Positions 1 through 11,620 of a stretch of DNA of 64,000 nucleotides are shown here, piece after piece; within the stretch, counting starts at the first letter, position 1, and the number at the start of each line of letters is the position of its first letter. The stretch is taken from contig NC_089429.1 in assembly GCF_026210795.1 (NCBI RefSeq), forward strand, positions 6,419,001 through 6,483,000. Reading direction: 5' to 3'. Under the pieces are notes generated by a model. The model saw only the letters and a list, made by a program, of their open reading frames with translations, had not been told where the DNA came from and did not search any database. This DNA is from Rhizophagus irregularis. Its lineage: Eukaryota > Glomeromycota > Glomeromycetes > Glomerales > Glomeraceae. The translations under genes were made by a program, and so were the position numbers.

Positions 1-1440
1 CCCTGCATTTTGTTAAAGTATACAAGTTTTAATCAGTTGAATTTATAAATCTCCTGAAAAGCCTAATGGTCCGAAGTGTAGATAGAGAAATAGTATGCAA
101 GTAATATATCTGCATGTCCTATCAAATAATTTATTTGGAATCAAGTACATACTTCTGGTTTTACATTTAGACTATTCTAAAATTTCAAAGTAATTAATTA
201 TATATTAACAATTCAAATCTCAAATGAAACTACTGGTTCTTAATTATAGATTATTTTATTAATTTTTATGCACCATTTAAATAATTTTTTATTACATTTA
301 TTTACTACATAATGTATAATTTTATTCTGTACCAACATATATACAAATAATATAAATTATTTCCAAATAATCGTGATTTAAATAACTTTAGCTAAATTTT
401 ATAATTTTGCACAATATTATACTATTTACGTAATTATGATTGAATAAATTATTTTTCTAGTTTTTATCCAGAAAAACTCAGACATGTAAGCAATCTTCTA
501 TGGATGAATAATAATGTTAATTTATTGCATAAGTTTTATCAATAATGTAAAAATTTACAAATTGTGTTAACTCATACTTTAATAGTTTTAAAACAATGTA
601 ACAGAAGATTTAATAATAAGTAGCTTTTGCCAATTATAGTATACATTTTATTTTATTTTATGCATTGCAGCTTCTCATATTTTTTCTTTCTTTTAAGTTT
701 CTTTTGTAGCAAAAAGTTTTCTTCAAATGTTATATTTTATAGAAGGTTACGTGTTGATTGTATAATTGTAAGCAAAATTTAAAATGGCATAGTATCCAAA
801 GTTGATCGAGAATAATAATGTATAATTTTTCGTAATTATTAATTATTCAGTTATAGAAAAAAATATTATTTATAACCTTTCACCTTTTTTGAAAACTCTA
901 CTAATTTAATAATTATGTGATATTTAAGAGCCATTTGTTTTAGAGAAAAAACGGGATTTTTAATATTTTTATTTTATTCTGTAAAGATTCAGTTTAAATT
1001 ATACCACAATAAAATAGGTTGTGATATTTCAGTTACAGCAGGTCATGTAAAAATTAAGCCGCACCATGTAACTTAAAGCATAAATATTTTGTCTGTATTA
1101 TATTTTTAAATTTTTCATTCGAAATATATTTTATTGGATTAATAGAGGTTATCGCAATTAATTTTAATTTTGTTATATATATATATTAATTTTAATTCTG
1201 AAATATTTTGAAATTTGAATCTATATTGAAGATTTAATAAAAGGTAATGGTATTATGAAGTTATCTCTTGTAGAATTAGAATGAATTTCTAGATTTTGTG
1301 TAAGTCACCATTTAATTATACTGTATATTCCCAAATTGAATTCATCCATTTGAAGACTATCAATTTAAACAATCATGACCAAAAAGTTTTTCTGGAATAG
1401 TAAAAAATTATTGTGAGTTTAAAAATCTTATTCGTTTAAT
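1..1440. other. AT-rich spacer, no gene seen
   Basis: Low-GC sequence with short open frames only and no recognisable protein in any frame. The only structured piece is a partial MITE copy near 448-495, listed separately. Confidence 0.6.
448..495 (+). repeat. Partial copy of the CCTATAAAAAATTTT-type MITE
   Basis: The stretch with TTTTTCTAGTTTTTATCC followed by AGAAAAACTCAGACATG matches the centre of the better-preserved copies at 12426-12533, 29736-29833, 30160-30257 and 30822-30892. The terminal repeats are missing here, so it is a fragment. Confidence 0.5.
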
Positions 1441-1800
1441 TTTGCAGGAACACCGGCTTTAAACGTATAACGGAAGAATGGGAACTGTATTTGTTTGAGA
1501 AACGTATTAACGTTTCTTTTTTGTAGGAATTAAACTGGACTTGAGACTTTAATGGAAGATGGGTAGACAGACCAGAGCTATATATATATAGGGGTAAAGT
1601 GCAGCCTTACTATTAGCTCTACCGCATTTTTTAAGGGCCGAAATTATAATAATGCCAGACAGCGTCTAAACAAGGAAATAAATTCCGGCCGGCATTATCT
1701 ATAAAAGGAAAGAACTACATGATTATTTTGGTCAATTCTACGCAAACTCTTACCCTACCTTTTTATGTATAGCTCGGGGGTCCTTGTAAAGCGAATTAAT
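1441..1800. other. GC-richer island of unknown nature
   Basis: Base composition is clearly less AT-rich than on either side, but no frame stays open and no protein family is recognised. It contains TAAGGGCCGAAATTAT near 1632-1647; the reverse complement of the same 16-mer lies at about 12987-13002, so it is a dispersed repeat. A short imperfect inverted repeat (AATGCC near 1653, GGCATT near 1690) follows. It could be a remnant of a non-coding repeat or an RNA gene. Confidence 0.3.
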
Positions 1801-2510
1801 TTCTAAATGTTCATCCATTAATTTCATTTTCAACAATTTCATTTGGTAATAAACAAGACGGTATTTGCAATTATGTTTTTAAATGTATTATATAATGTAC
1901 TAGTTAATTAATATTAATTATTATTTAGTTTATCATCAAAAAATTTAACAATTCAAATTCAATCTCTTTAAAAAGGCGAAACATTGAAGAATTAAACCTT
2001 GAAACATATGACAATAGTAGTAAATATTAATTTGGCTTATATTAGGCTTTTTTTTGAGTTTTAATTTTAATATTTTCTTAATTTCATTGATAAATTTCTT
2101 ATTATATAATTATATAGTATTCATATATAGTAACATAAATTAAAAAGTTTTTAAAATAAATTGTTAAATAAAGTAAGATAAATTTTTTAATAAAATACCA
2201 TATAAATAAATTTTAGAAATCTGAAATTATTAAAATAAAACAAATAAAACAAAAAAAAATACTAAAAAGAATTAAAATTAAAGAAATAAGAAATACCAGG
2301 ACTAAAAACTAATAATGAATTTAAAAAAATAATTATCAAGATAAAATTGATAAAATTAAATAGTATGCTAATATAGATCAAAAAGAATATTAATTATATT
2401 AATTAAACAAAGAAAATACAGTACTATAGAATAAATTAAAAAAACTGAACTATATACTAAGAAATAAGAATAAAATTTAAAAAAAAATAAAAATTTAATA
2501 AAATTGTAAA
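1801..2510. other. Very AT-rich spacer
   Basis: Nearly pure A/T low-complexity sequence. I see no gene, repeat unit or inverted repeat that I can support. Confidence 0.5.
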
Positions 2511-3625
2511 ATTTAATAAAAAATTTTCCAATAAATCTTCAATCAATTTTTATAAAAAAAAAAAAGATCTCTAATGAAATTCTTTATACCCTTAATTAAG
2601 ACTTCTAAACAAAATTCTCCATCAAAAAATAAAAAAATTTTTCAACAATTCTAATTCTCAATCAAAAAAATATCCCCGATTAAAGAAAAATATCTAACGA
2701 AAATCTTCCATCAAAAAACATATTTTCCCTATTAAAAAAAAATTCTCTATATCAAAAAAAAACTCCCCCTATTAAAAAAAAAAATTTACTAACGAAATGA
2801 TCTATCAAAAAAAAAAATCTTATCTATCAAAAAAAAATTCTATAATGAAATTTCTATCAAAAAAAAAAAAAAAATTCTCAGCGAAATTATTTATCTTCCT
2901 ATCAGTTTCTCTGCGGGATAAATTTGGCGGAGGATCCTTTATGATCATATGATAATCTAATAGCCAAAAGTCACGTGATAATAATTTTTTTTGTATGCTA
3001 AAAATGCAATTTACTAGCATTGGATTAAAGAAAAATTCTTTAACAAAATTCTCTATCAAAACAATCCCCCTATTAAAAAAAATTCCCAAAAGACAATCCT
3101 TCTATTAAAAAAAATTCTCTAATAAAATTCTCCGTCAAATATTACTTTCACCTATAAAAATTCTCTACCAAAAAAAAATCTCATTTGCTCTTTCTAACCA
3201 ATCTATATAAGTATTAAAACCTTTTTCAGTTGTTTCCGTCATGGTTTTCAAGTAAAAAAATCTTATTTGAATTACAATATGACTCGATAATTTAAACATG
3301 CTTTGAATAGAAAATCCTAAACGCAATACCACAAATTTTTCAAATTGCCACATGGGCAAATTTGACTTTATTTATTCCGCAACACAATTACTATTCAGCG
3401 GTAAGATGAATACCAGTGGTGTAGGGTCTACCGCATGTGTGGTGTACTTGTTAAAAAAATTTCTAACGAAATTATCTATCAAAAAAAAAAATCTCTCCTG
3501 CTGTTAAAAAAATTGTTCCAGCAAATTAGGTATATGTCAAAAAAAAAAATCTTATTAAAAAAAAATTCAATGAAATTTCTATCAAATAAATTCTTTAACG
3601 AAATTATCTATATGAAGTTTAAAAT
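2511..3625. repeat. Degenerate TCTATCAAAAAAAAATTC-type minisatellite
   Basis: About 20-30 bp units of the form (A)8-13 followed by ATTCTCTAT(C) or AATCTTATCTATC recur irregularly over about 1.1 kb. Two non-repetitive islands, about 2885-3030 and 3180-3440, interrupt the array. The second holds a 64-codon minus-strand open frame whose composition looks coding-like but which I cannot assign. Open frames inside the array itself are poly-Lys/Phe artefacts. Confidence 0.6.
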
Positions 3626-3789
3626 TTGTTGTTGTTTTAATGAAGAGCTAAAACACTGTTCAAAATAGCTAGAAATCGGATGTCTGATTTCAGGCTGAAT
3701 TTGGTGATAAAGATGGCCAAATTATTAATCTAAAGAAAGTTCCCGTCAATATGGCTTGAGATACTTATAATAATATGAACATCAATATG

Positions 3790-4095
3790 GTGAGATTGAT
3801 CATATTCTAGTACTGGAAGTGGAAGAGTATTTGATAGGTATCTAAATTTTGTGATACCCTTGCTTCTAGCCATTTTGTCATGGCGAAAATAATATATTTA
3901 TTTCCACTACTGGTGATTGGTAATGGTCCTTTAATTTTGATTCCTATTCTATGGAATAGTCCTTTTACTGGTATTGGTATTAATTTCTTTCGTCGATTTG
4001 AAAGTCCTCTTCTCTGGCAAATATCACATATTTTATATATTCTTTAACACCTTCTCCCATTTGTGGCCAATAATAACAAGCCACATCATTTAGAG
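3790..4095 (-). pseudogene. Ty3/Gypsy-type integrase remnant
   Basis: Reading the minus strand from about 4085 gives a zinc-finger tail (YYWPQMGEGVKEYI, then CDICQRRG after a one-base frameshift) and then the start of an integrase core (KGLFHRIGIKIKGPLPITSS, then NKYIIFAMTKWLEA). This order of HHCC-type finger followed by the first core beta strand is characteristic of Ty3/Gypsy integrases, which insert retrotransposon DNA. The usual first catalytic Asp (GIDIKGPLP-type motif) reads Lys here, and the frame ends at a stop soon after, so it is dead. No LTR was recognised nearby. Confidence 0.6.
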
Positions 4096-4377
4096 AATGA
4101 AGTGAGAGTTTAAAGTTTAAACCAGATAAGTTAATTGTAGTAATCTTAAATGTATCAAGTATTCAAATTACGAGAATCCATTTTTAATTCTTAATTACGA
4201 GCTAAAATATTAATAATAGTTAAATAAAATTTTTAATATTATAGCTTGTCTAATATGTTATAATATATTAATATATTATATTTGCCTTCGGAGTTGAGAT
4301 TCTTTTGTACAACTTAAAACTAGTTAATAATTTGAGAATAACTGTAATTTGTATTTCATCGATGCCTTCGGTGTATA

Positions 4378-4504
4378 TGTTGTGCGTCAAATGCTAATTT
4401 GCGTCAGATGACGGCTGCTTGGTAATGCTAGCCAACCTACTTAAGGCATTATAATATTGAGCAATATTGGCCGATAATGTAGGCGCGTCATCTACCGCAC
4501 AACA
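4378..4504. mobile_element. 127 bp MITE with TGTTGTGCG ends and TATA target duplication
   Basis: The left end TGTTGTGCGTC and the right end CGCACAACA are inverted repeats, and both are directly flanked by TATA (4374-4377 and 4505-4508), a perfect 4 bp duplication. The interior (GGCATTATAATATTG with GGCCGATAATGTAG) reappears in reverse orientation in the copy at 8154-8350. The TGTNR start and 4 bp duplication are the pattern of Ginger-type elements, and the first seven bases equal those of the large Ginger-like element at 41097-46397. Confidence 0.75.
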
Positions 4505-4669
4505 TATACATATTATTAATTTGACCACATGATGTTACGATGTAAAGTTAGTACGGAATATCAAATAGTACAGGAAATTTTAATTTTTTTTTTTTTAAGC
4601 GTCTGTACTAATTTGTATTACCATACTGTACTAATTTACTATATACTCATTATTTGATGATTCACTATT

Positions 4670-5520
4670 TACAGCTTATGATCATCCTAGATCTCCAATT
4701 TCCCAATCATCATTTAACGTTCTATTATCTTTTGGATCAAATAATATGTTTCCACTATGGAAGTCTCGATGTATAAATTCAATTTATTATGAATAGTTTC
4801 AAGTCTAAAAATATAAAAAAATTAAATTTAAAGAAAATTAATAAATATATAAAAATATAAATACCCCATTGAAATTTGATGTAAAATACGTAATTTTTGT
4901 TTATTCCATGTAATACTTGCAAAATCCTTCTGCAAATGCTTTATGTAAATCCTCTCCTGATGCATATTTCATAACTGATATATAATCCTATCCATTATTT
5001 TGTTTTGCTTTTTTCTTTAAATATAGACTCTAATATATTATCTGGTACAAAATATTTATTAATGTTTTTTACAATATTTTCAAATTCAGCTAACTTCAAA
5101 TTATAAAAATCATCGCATGTTATAAGATTATTATTAAAAAGAAAATCATCAAAATTACTATTTATGAGCGATATTCTTTTGCATTTTTTTACATTAAGAT
5201 TGATCCGCAGGTCCAAAAAAAAATGTTTGTCATTAAACAATATCTACATCCAAAATAAAATATAAAACAATTTGCACAATACTTTTGACAGTCTGATGTA
5301 AATATTAATTTTGATCCACAAACATCACACCAAGGTCTATTATGCCACCATGGTAAGTAAAGAATTGGATGATTCTATCAATCCAGAAGAAATTAGATAA
5401 CAATCTGAGCATAATTTAATTTGCGTTTTATCATACATTTTCTTGATATAATGACTTTCCACATAATTTACAATTTTTTCCACTTTCAATCACCTTATTG
5501 TATAAAGTGATGTTGTTTTA
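4670..5520 (-). pseudogene. Protein kinase pseudogene, N-terminal Cys-rich type, centrally deleted
   Basis: Fragments in successive frames on the minus strand follow the order of a known Glomeromycotina kinase layout. First come cysteine pairs (CKLCGK, LCSDCY, WCDVCGSKL, YCANCF, CRYCL) at about 5500-5230. A linker follows to about 4995. Then comes kinase subdomain V (ISVMKYASGEDLH, then QKDFASITWNKQKL after a frameshift) at about 4975-4870. Last is the catalytic loop HRDFHSGNILFD at about 4785-4740 with IGDLG just after. The glycine-rich loop and VAIK lysine region, expected between linker and subdomain V, are absent, and there are several stops and frameshifts. An AT-rich stretch at about 4805-4860, between subdomain V and the catalytic loop, may be an old intron. 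The gene is non-functional. Confidence 0.75.
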
Positions 5521-5579
5521 TCAGTTCCATAATAACTAGTATTACTATATTCATTTATTTGTTTAAAACATAAAATTAT

Positions 5580-5760
5580 TCTTGAATGCTTTGTGGTACT
5601 TTGTCCCACTTATTACATTAAAATCACCTGTAATAATTACAATAGATATTCTAATCCAAAAGGAAGAATTTGTTTTAAATTTTGTAGTACTCTTTAATTA
5701 AATAAATTAATCTCAGTTTCATAAATTAATTATTGATGAATATCAGCCAAAGATCAATTA
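5580..5760 (-). pseudogene. LINE endonuclease fragment (GDFN motif)
   Basis: The minus strand reads VIITGDFNVISGTKYHKAF near 5648-5580. GDFN is the hallmark strand of the APE-type endonuclease of non-LTR retrotransposons. Just upstream, in another frame, is LQNLKQILPFGLE, which fits the helix that precedes this motif. No RT is adjacent, so this is a small isolated remnant. It rests on one motif and could be chance. Confidence 0.4.
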
Positions 5761-6519
5761 ACAATTGATCAAAAATTAATGGATCAGAAAACTTTTTTTT
5801 CATATGATCAAATATTCTTTATGTTGGTTAAATTTACTAGCCAAGATATTTAAAATGTTAATAAAAAATTTCATTACAATTAAATGGAATGCTCTGAAGT
5901 TTAACTTCATTGATGGAGAAATAAGTAATCTTTGAAAATTCTAAGAAAAATCTTGCCTTGAATTTCATTTATTCGTCAATATGGCATGATAGTTACTATA
6001 TAATTTAATTATTCATTGTTCTATATTTCGCATGTTCTGAAACTATTTACTATATCGCAGATGCTAAAGAAAAAATTATTATGATTTGTATATTGATAGA
6101 TTTAGCAACAATTAAAGTAGGATACTATGTATTAAGCAGATGAAAAAAAGCCGAATTCATACGGATTGTCAACATTTAAAATTGTCTATTTACATGTATG
6201 ACTAAAATCAAAAAAATTAAGAACCAATCCTAAATCAATTTTCATCCTTACCTAAGCCAATGACCAACTCTAAGGTTTTATTAATTCTATTTTAAACTTC
6301 TTAAAGAAAAAGTAAACGTCCTGAAAATAATCAAATTATAAAAGTTTGGCGGAAAGAAGTAGTCTTTATGTAATTTCTTATTCATAATTAGTTGCTAAAA
6401 TAATTTGGTTAATAAATTAACTATACATTTCATATTTGATAAAGCAAGTTATTATGTCTAGAATTTGATGAGGAGAATAACGAATGAGGTAGAAGAACAA
6501 TACATATTACTAGGCAATA

Positions 6520-7320
6520 TGATTAAAAAAAGGTTGCAACATTAAAAAATATACAATATTTAGCTCTTAGCAATGAATATGGTGAATTATATGAAAGTGT
6601 TGAGTTGTGTGAATGGAAACGCTACTCTTTTCCAGACCTTTAATATCTTGAAACAAAATGTTTACTAGTATTGCATGTTTAATAATTGAGAAATCCAGGA
6701 AGAACATTTTAGAAATTAATATACACTTTCCACTTGAATCTAAATATTATAAACCTGACAATAGAAAGTTAATTAAGGTGATATCAAGATATTGTCCAAA
6801 ATTAATAAAGTTATCTATGATGTTGACCATAAAAACTTGGAAACCCTATAAAAAATTTTATCCGTTATTCTGTAAAAACTCCGTAAAAATAAGCCTTTCA
6901 CGGATCCATTCACGGAAAATGTATATGATTCGATAATTTCCGTGATATAAGGTTTGTATTAATCCCGGAAATATGAGCCTTTTATGAAAAAAAGACGGAA
7001 TATAAAAAATGGATCAACTTTTTTTACAGGGAAGAATGACCAATATTTTTTCAATTGGAGAAATTATTTCTTACAGCAAATGTTAATATATTACCCAATG
7101 GGGATGAATTATTAAAAGTAATAAGCAAAGTGTCCACAAGAATTTAAATTTGGAGACAAATGGAATTTCTCATTGAAAGGGTTGGAGTCATTTTTTGAAA
7201 CTTGGAAATCTAAAAATACAGTAGACCACCAATTAAATTTATTCATGATTGGGATGAATTGATTTATTCGTGGACGTCGGATCATGATAAGATGGCGGAA
7301 AAGTATAAGAAAGTGTAATT
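6520..7320 (+). pseudogene. F-box/LRR protein pseudogene
   Basis: Coding pieces in different frames match the C-terminal half of the expanded Glomeromycotina F-box family. They are NIQYLALSNEYGELYESVEL (about 6547), then IIEKSRKNILEINIHF and LIKVISRYCPKLIKLS (about 6680-6815), then NGDELLKVISKVSTR (about 7097), GLESFFETWKSK (about 7180) and DWDELIYSWTSDHDKMAEKY (about 7250). The last piece is a typical C-terminal end. The F-box itself is not visible, there are in-frame stops, and a 188 bp MITE (6844-7031) sits in the middle. The intact relative lies 2 kb downstream at 9314-10738. Confidence 0.7.
6844..7031. mobile_element. 188 bp MITE inside the F-box pseudogene
   Basis: The left end CCCTATAAAAAATTTTATCC and the right end TTTTTTTACAGGG form a short inverted repeat. 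The interior contains further CCG/CGG-rich partial palindromes (TTTCACGGATCC, TTCCGTGATAT, AATCCCGGAAA). Its edges coincide with the break between two F-box coding blocks, which supports an insertion. I do not see a clean target duplication. Confidence 0.5.
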
Positions 7321-8153
7321 AGGTAAAATCGAACATTAAGTTTTATTATATATCAAATTTTATGTTGATAATTGTATACTAAAAATGCTTCTGCAAGCAG
7401 AAGTATAAATACGTTAATAAAATTTCTTCTCACCCAAATTTCTCTTATTTATATATTGTTTTCTAAGTTACTTATCATTCATGTTGTAAAATTACTGTGA
7501 AAGTTTTAACACAGCGCTATACAATTTGTAAACTGGGTGAATTATCTTTTATTTGATTTTGTCAGATCATTACTTAGGTAAACTATTATGATATAAAGAG
7601 TAATAATGAGGCTCAATTAATTTTTTTTTTCGTTTTGGATCTTTTTTAAATCGGACAATAAAAATGTAATTTATGCAAAATCATACCAATCACATGTTCT
7701 TTTTTTTCCTTCAGTTCTCCTATTATAAAGCTTACGTATTCCATTTACGATTTAAAATCAAGACTTAATTTTATTTTTCTAACGTGACGCACTAGGACAT
7801 TGATCACGCGACTGATATGATTTCTGATCATTTCACAGACATTTTGAATGCACGCCACTAAGATGAATCATATATAAGTACCGTTATGAGACTTTGTAAA
7901 AACAGTTAAGTTGAATTGATTTTTATTCAAATAAATAACGAAATCCTCATTCTCTTTTTTACATATTATAATAGTTGTGATTAAATTTAATAAAGCTTAA
8001 GTTCTATTTAATCCATATTAATTATAATAAAACCGGATTAAATTAATATAGTTGTCGGAACAACCGATTTTTAACACCAAAATATTGTAAATAGAGGAAC
8101 ATCAGATTAGAAATATGTGGAAGTTTTTTCATGTAAAAATTTGTTTATATATA
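7321..8153. other. Spacer with no recognised gene
   Basis: AT-rich sequence with short open frames only. No repeat family or conserved protein was recognised. Confidence 0.5.
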
Positions 8154-8350
8154 TGTTATGTGTCGGATGCCGATTTGCGTCTGACGACTCTGACGTGCGT
8201 CAGCAGCAGATGACGCCGGTCTACATTATCGGCCCGATATTGCCTGATATTATAATGCCTTAAGTGTGTTGGCCAGAATTACTAAGCCAGTCTTCATCTG
8301 ATGCACGTCAGGACGTCAGGTCGTCAGGTGTCCACATCTGACGCACAACA
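8154..8350. mobile_element. 197 bp MITE, relative of the 4378-4504 element
   Basis: Starts TGTTATGTGTCGGATG and ends CATCTGACGCACAACA. The interior (GTCTACATTATCGGCC, GATATTATAATGCCTTAAG) is the reverse complement of the centre of the 4378-4504 copy. It carries extra GTCAG/CTGAC-rich direct repeats near both ends. The left flank is TATA and the right flank TTATA, so a one-base-shifted TATA duplication is plausible but not perfect. Confidence 0.65.
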
Positions 8351-9313
8351 TTATATATTTAAACAAGCTTCAAATTACCTGAAAATGATAATGTTGAATA
8401 AAAAAAGCAAATATTTGATCTCTTAAAATAGTAAAATTTCTATTTTTCTTTATTCAATTTATTAAAATATGCAGTTTGAAAATATTCCATGGAAACATGA
8501 ATTTCTTTAACATCCTGCATAAATAACAACTTGACATCACATTTATATATCAGCATTTATATATATCAGTAAGTTTTTCATAATCATATCAAAATTATAG
8601 ATTCCATCTAATTCCATAATTTATTCGTCCATTTTTAATAGTTTGATGATTAAAACTTGGCCTTAATTCTTTGTTACAATATATCCTCATATTCTCTGAA
8701 TTTTTCTGTAATATGAAATCTAAAAGGGTATTTAGTTTTTGTCATAAGCATGTTCATATTTTCAATACAGTACTATATAATACGACAGAACGTTGTCCTA
8801 CAAAATTTATTTCATTATATATCATTAAGAAAGAAAGTAGGGCACAATTAGATGAATTACATAGATAATTTAGAACATATTAAAAGATAAAATTTTATCC
8901 CAAAGTTTGAAAGACAAAGTTTGTTGGTTTCAGTCAAAAAACCTTCGTGAAATATTATAATTGATTTATAAATTCGCAATTTAAATATTTGACTCGTACT
9001 ATCAATAATCATAGGTACCATTGAAATAAACTGAAATTATTTGATCTCATACAACTTATAATATAGAGTGATAACATAAGTGATGTAATAGAAATTTGTT
9101 ACTATTAAAATTCGTATGTATATTAGTACGTAATCAACAAAATGACGCATTCCCGAAGCTCCGCTTATTGTAACACAAAATAAAATTTGTGATCGATGCA
9201 CAAAAAAATCATTGCCATTTTTGCATTAGATCAATTTCAAATGAATAAAAGGGGAACGTAATTCTTAACCATTTATTTATAAGAATTTTTTTTCCCCCTT
9301 TTTGAAAAATAAA
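8351..9313. other. Intergenic region upstream of the F-box gene
   Basis: No supported gene. A 65-codon open frame at 8671-8868 has no conserved look. The last 30 bases before the F-box start are T-rich; no distinctive promoter element was recognised. Confidence 0.45.
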
Positions 9314-10738
9314 ATGGAAAAATTAAATATTGATTGCCTTATTCTTATTTTTAAAGAATTATGGACAGATAAAAAATCATTATATTCCTGCCTTTTGGTT
9401 AATAGAGAGTGGTGTCACTTAGTTGTCCCTATTTTATGGAGAAAATATCCATACTTTTTCAGTTGTAAAAAATCAAAAGAAAAATTTTATAATATAATAC
9501 TTTCTTGTCTACCAACTTCTTCAAAACAACTTTTACTTGACAATGATATTAAGTTACCCTTAACGAATCTTCCAAAATCCCTAACATTTAATTATCTCAG
9601 CTTTTGTAAATATCTTAAAGTTGATATTGTAGATAATATTATAAATGTTGTATTTAAAAAAGAAATTTTTAATAAGGCAAAAAAAAGAAATCTTTTAGAA
9701 AAAGAAATTTACAAATTATTCATTAGTCAATGTAAAAATATTAAAGAATTAGAGTGGCAAACTTCTAAACCTCTACCATTATTTTCAGGAGCCCTAACAT
9801 GTTTCCCTCAACTCTATAATCTAAGTATTGATTTATATTCAGTAAATTCCAACAATCTTCGTGAGATGGCAGAGATTTGCAAAGATTTAAACAAATTATG
9901 TGTTTACAATTATTCTCAAAGTGTTCCCGGGTTGATTTCTTTAATTGATGCACAAAGAAATTTAAAAAGTTTTTCATTTAGTTCTCATATTAAGAAAGGA
10001 ATAACATGTGAAGAACTAAGTACAGCATTAACAAGAAAAGGTCGTACAATTAATAATCTTTTTTTACATGGTTCAATTGGGGTTATTTCACATTCATTTT
10101 TAACGTCACTTATCAATCTAAAAGATTTAACAATTTATCATGATTGTGAAAGTTATAAAGGAATTAAAGAATTCCAAAAATATTTAGCAAATTCAGAATT
10201 TCCAGATCTCAACTCACTTGGTATATATGATGATTTTTTATGTTTTAAGGAAATGGCAATGTTAATTGAAAAAACCAAAGGAAATATTTCATATTTCTCT
10301 GTTTATACATCTAATAAATCTGCTGAGGGTACAGGAATGTTAATTAATGCTATTTCTAATTTTTGTCCAAAGATAGAATACCTAACTACATATCTTGGTC
10401 CTAAAGATTTAATTTATGTAAAAGCATTATTAATGAATTGCAAAAATTTATTAAGTTTACATCTTAATAGTTTGAATGAGACTAGCGATATAGGAGATGA
10501 ATTATTAGATAATTTAACAAAATTTTCTCCAAAATCTTTAACTTATGTAACAATTAGTGGGGATTGGAAGTATTCTATTGATGCTTTTAAAAAATTTTTT
10601 GAAAGTTATAGGGAACGAAAATTACTTTGTTTTAATATCGATAATTATATTGGAGAACATTTTACAACAGAACATACAGATGTTGTTAAAAAATACTTTA
10701 ATGAAGAGATAATAGTAAATTCAAATCTTTTATTTTAA
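9314..10738 (+). CDS. F-box domain protein with leucine-rich-repeat-like region
   Basis: Single-exon gene of 474 codons. I use the first ATG at 9314; the frame is open 4 codons further upstream but has no earlier ATG. Residues 1 to about 45 (MEKLNIDCLILIFKEL, then CLLVNREWCHLVVPILWRKY) form an F-box: the helix pattern LxxLxxIF-kEL, a variable loop, then LVNREW and the WRKY-type end that bind Skp1 in an SCF ubiquitin ligase. The rest consists of degenerate LRR-like blocks (for example FPQLYNLSID, LNKLCVYNYS, NLKSFSFSS, CPKIEYLTTYLG, CKNLLSLHLNSLN) that usually recognise substrates. The C-terminus (KFFESYRERKLLCFNID) matches the usual family ending. This family is hugely expanded in Glomeromycotina; the substrate cannot be predicted. 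The gene looks intact, and a broken relative lies just upstream. Confidence 0.85.
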   Translation: MEKLNIDCLILIFKELWTDKKSLYSCLLVNREWCHLVVPILWRKYPYFFSCKKSKEKFYNIILSCLPTSSKQLLLDNDIKLPLTNLPKSLTFNYLSFCKYLKVDIVDNIINVVFKKEIFNKAKKRNLLEKEIYKLFISQCKNIKELEWQTSKPLPLFSGALTCFPQLYNLSIDLYSVNSNNLREMAEICKDLNKLCVYNYSQSVPGLISLIDAQRNLKSFSFSSHIKKGITCEELSTALTRKGRTINNLFLHGSIGVISHSFLTSLINLKDLTIYHDCESYKGIKEFQKYLANSEFPDLNSLGIYDDFLCFKEMAMLIEKTKGNISYFSVYTSNKSAEGTGMLINAISNFCPKIEYLTTYLGPKDLIYVKALLMNCKNLLSLHLNSLNETSDIGDELLDNLTKFSPKSLTYVTISGDWKYSIDAFKKFFESYRERKLLCFNIDNYIGEHFTTEHTDVVKKYFNEEIIVNSNLLF

Positions 10739-11620
10739 TTATATATTCGTCCGGAAGTTATCTTATATGTAAGAGCTCGTGATCCTGTAAATTTACGTAG
10801 GTTTACAAAAAAATTTCCTGATGTTTATTAAGATAATTACATAATTACAAGTATTAGTTCAATGAAGCTTAAAAATCAAAATTAGCATAAGGTTTGCGAC
10901 TTAATAAGGATTATTATAGAAATTACTTGTATATTTTTAAAAAAATAAAATAAGAATCCCTTTCGCTGACATATAAATGTTTATAAAGAAATTTGCTCGT
11001 CTTGTAACAAATGAAGTGAAGTTATCGTAAAAGATAACATTTACGTTACATAAGCGTAAAGTGTAAACTTTTTTTCAAATTTTATTGAAATTATTCCTTA
11101 ATTCGGACATAATGGTGGATTCGACCTATGAAAATACGATGTAACGTCAATAGATAATACAAATTTTTTTTTTTCTTCTGTAAAAAATTTACGTCGAATA
11201 ATATTATTTTGATTATTATAAAAAAATTATCTGTAACTTAAACACATCCGGTACCCAATTAATTATATCAAAATATGCAAATTATTATAAATAAATTTAG
11301 AAATATTTAATTTCATTTCATATTTATTCTCATTATGAATGCATTGAAGCAAATATAATATTTGTTTCGCCATTGATATATATTGTATTCTCAAATGTTT
11401 TTTGCAATTATCAAAATATTTTCAAAAATTGGGAGAAAATATTATTTACTGTTGATTATGCTTTCTAAAAACACAGAATTCATTAAACCTTAACGGCTAA
11501 TAACAATATTATTCTTATATCAAAGTTAGAAATTGACACAACAAATACTCCTTCATTAGATTTTAATTTAAAGATTCGTACTAGGAAATTTTTTTCATGG
11601 TCAACTGCAAAAATAATCGT
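10739..11620. other. Spacer downstream of the F-box gene
   Basis: AT-rich, with no open frame of note and no recognised repeat. It includes the probable 3' untranslated region of the F-box gene, but no poly(A) signal can be singled out in this composition. Confidence 0.45.

Noticed and set aside
8671-8868. 65-codon plus-strand frame before the F-box gene
   Set aside because: No conserved motif and no homologous neighbour; also lacks an ATG at the first codon.
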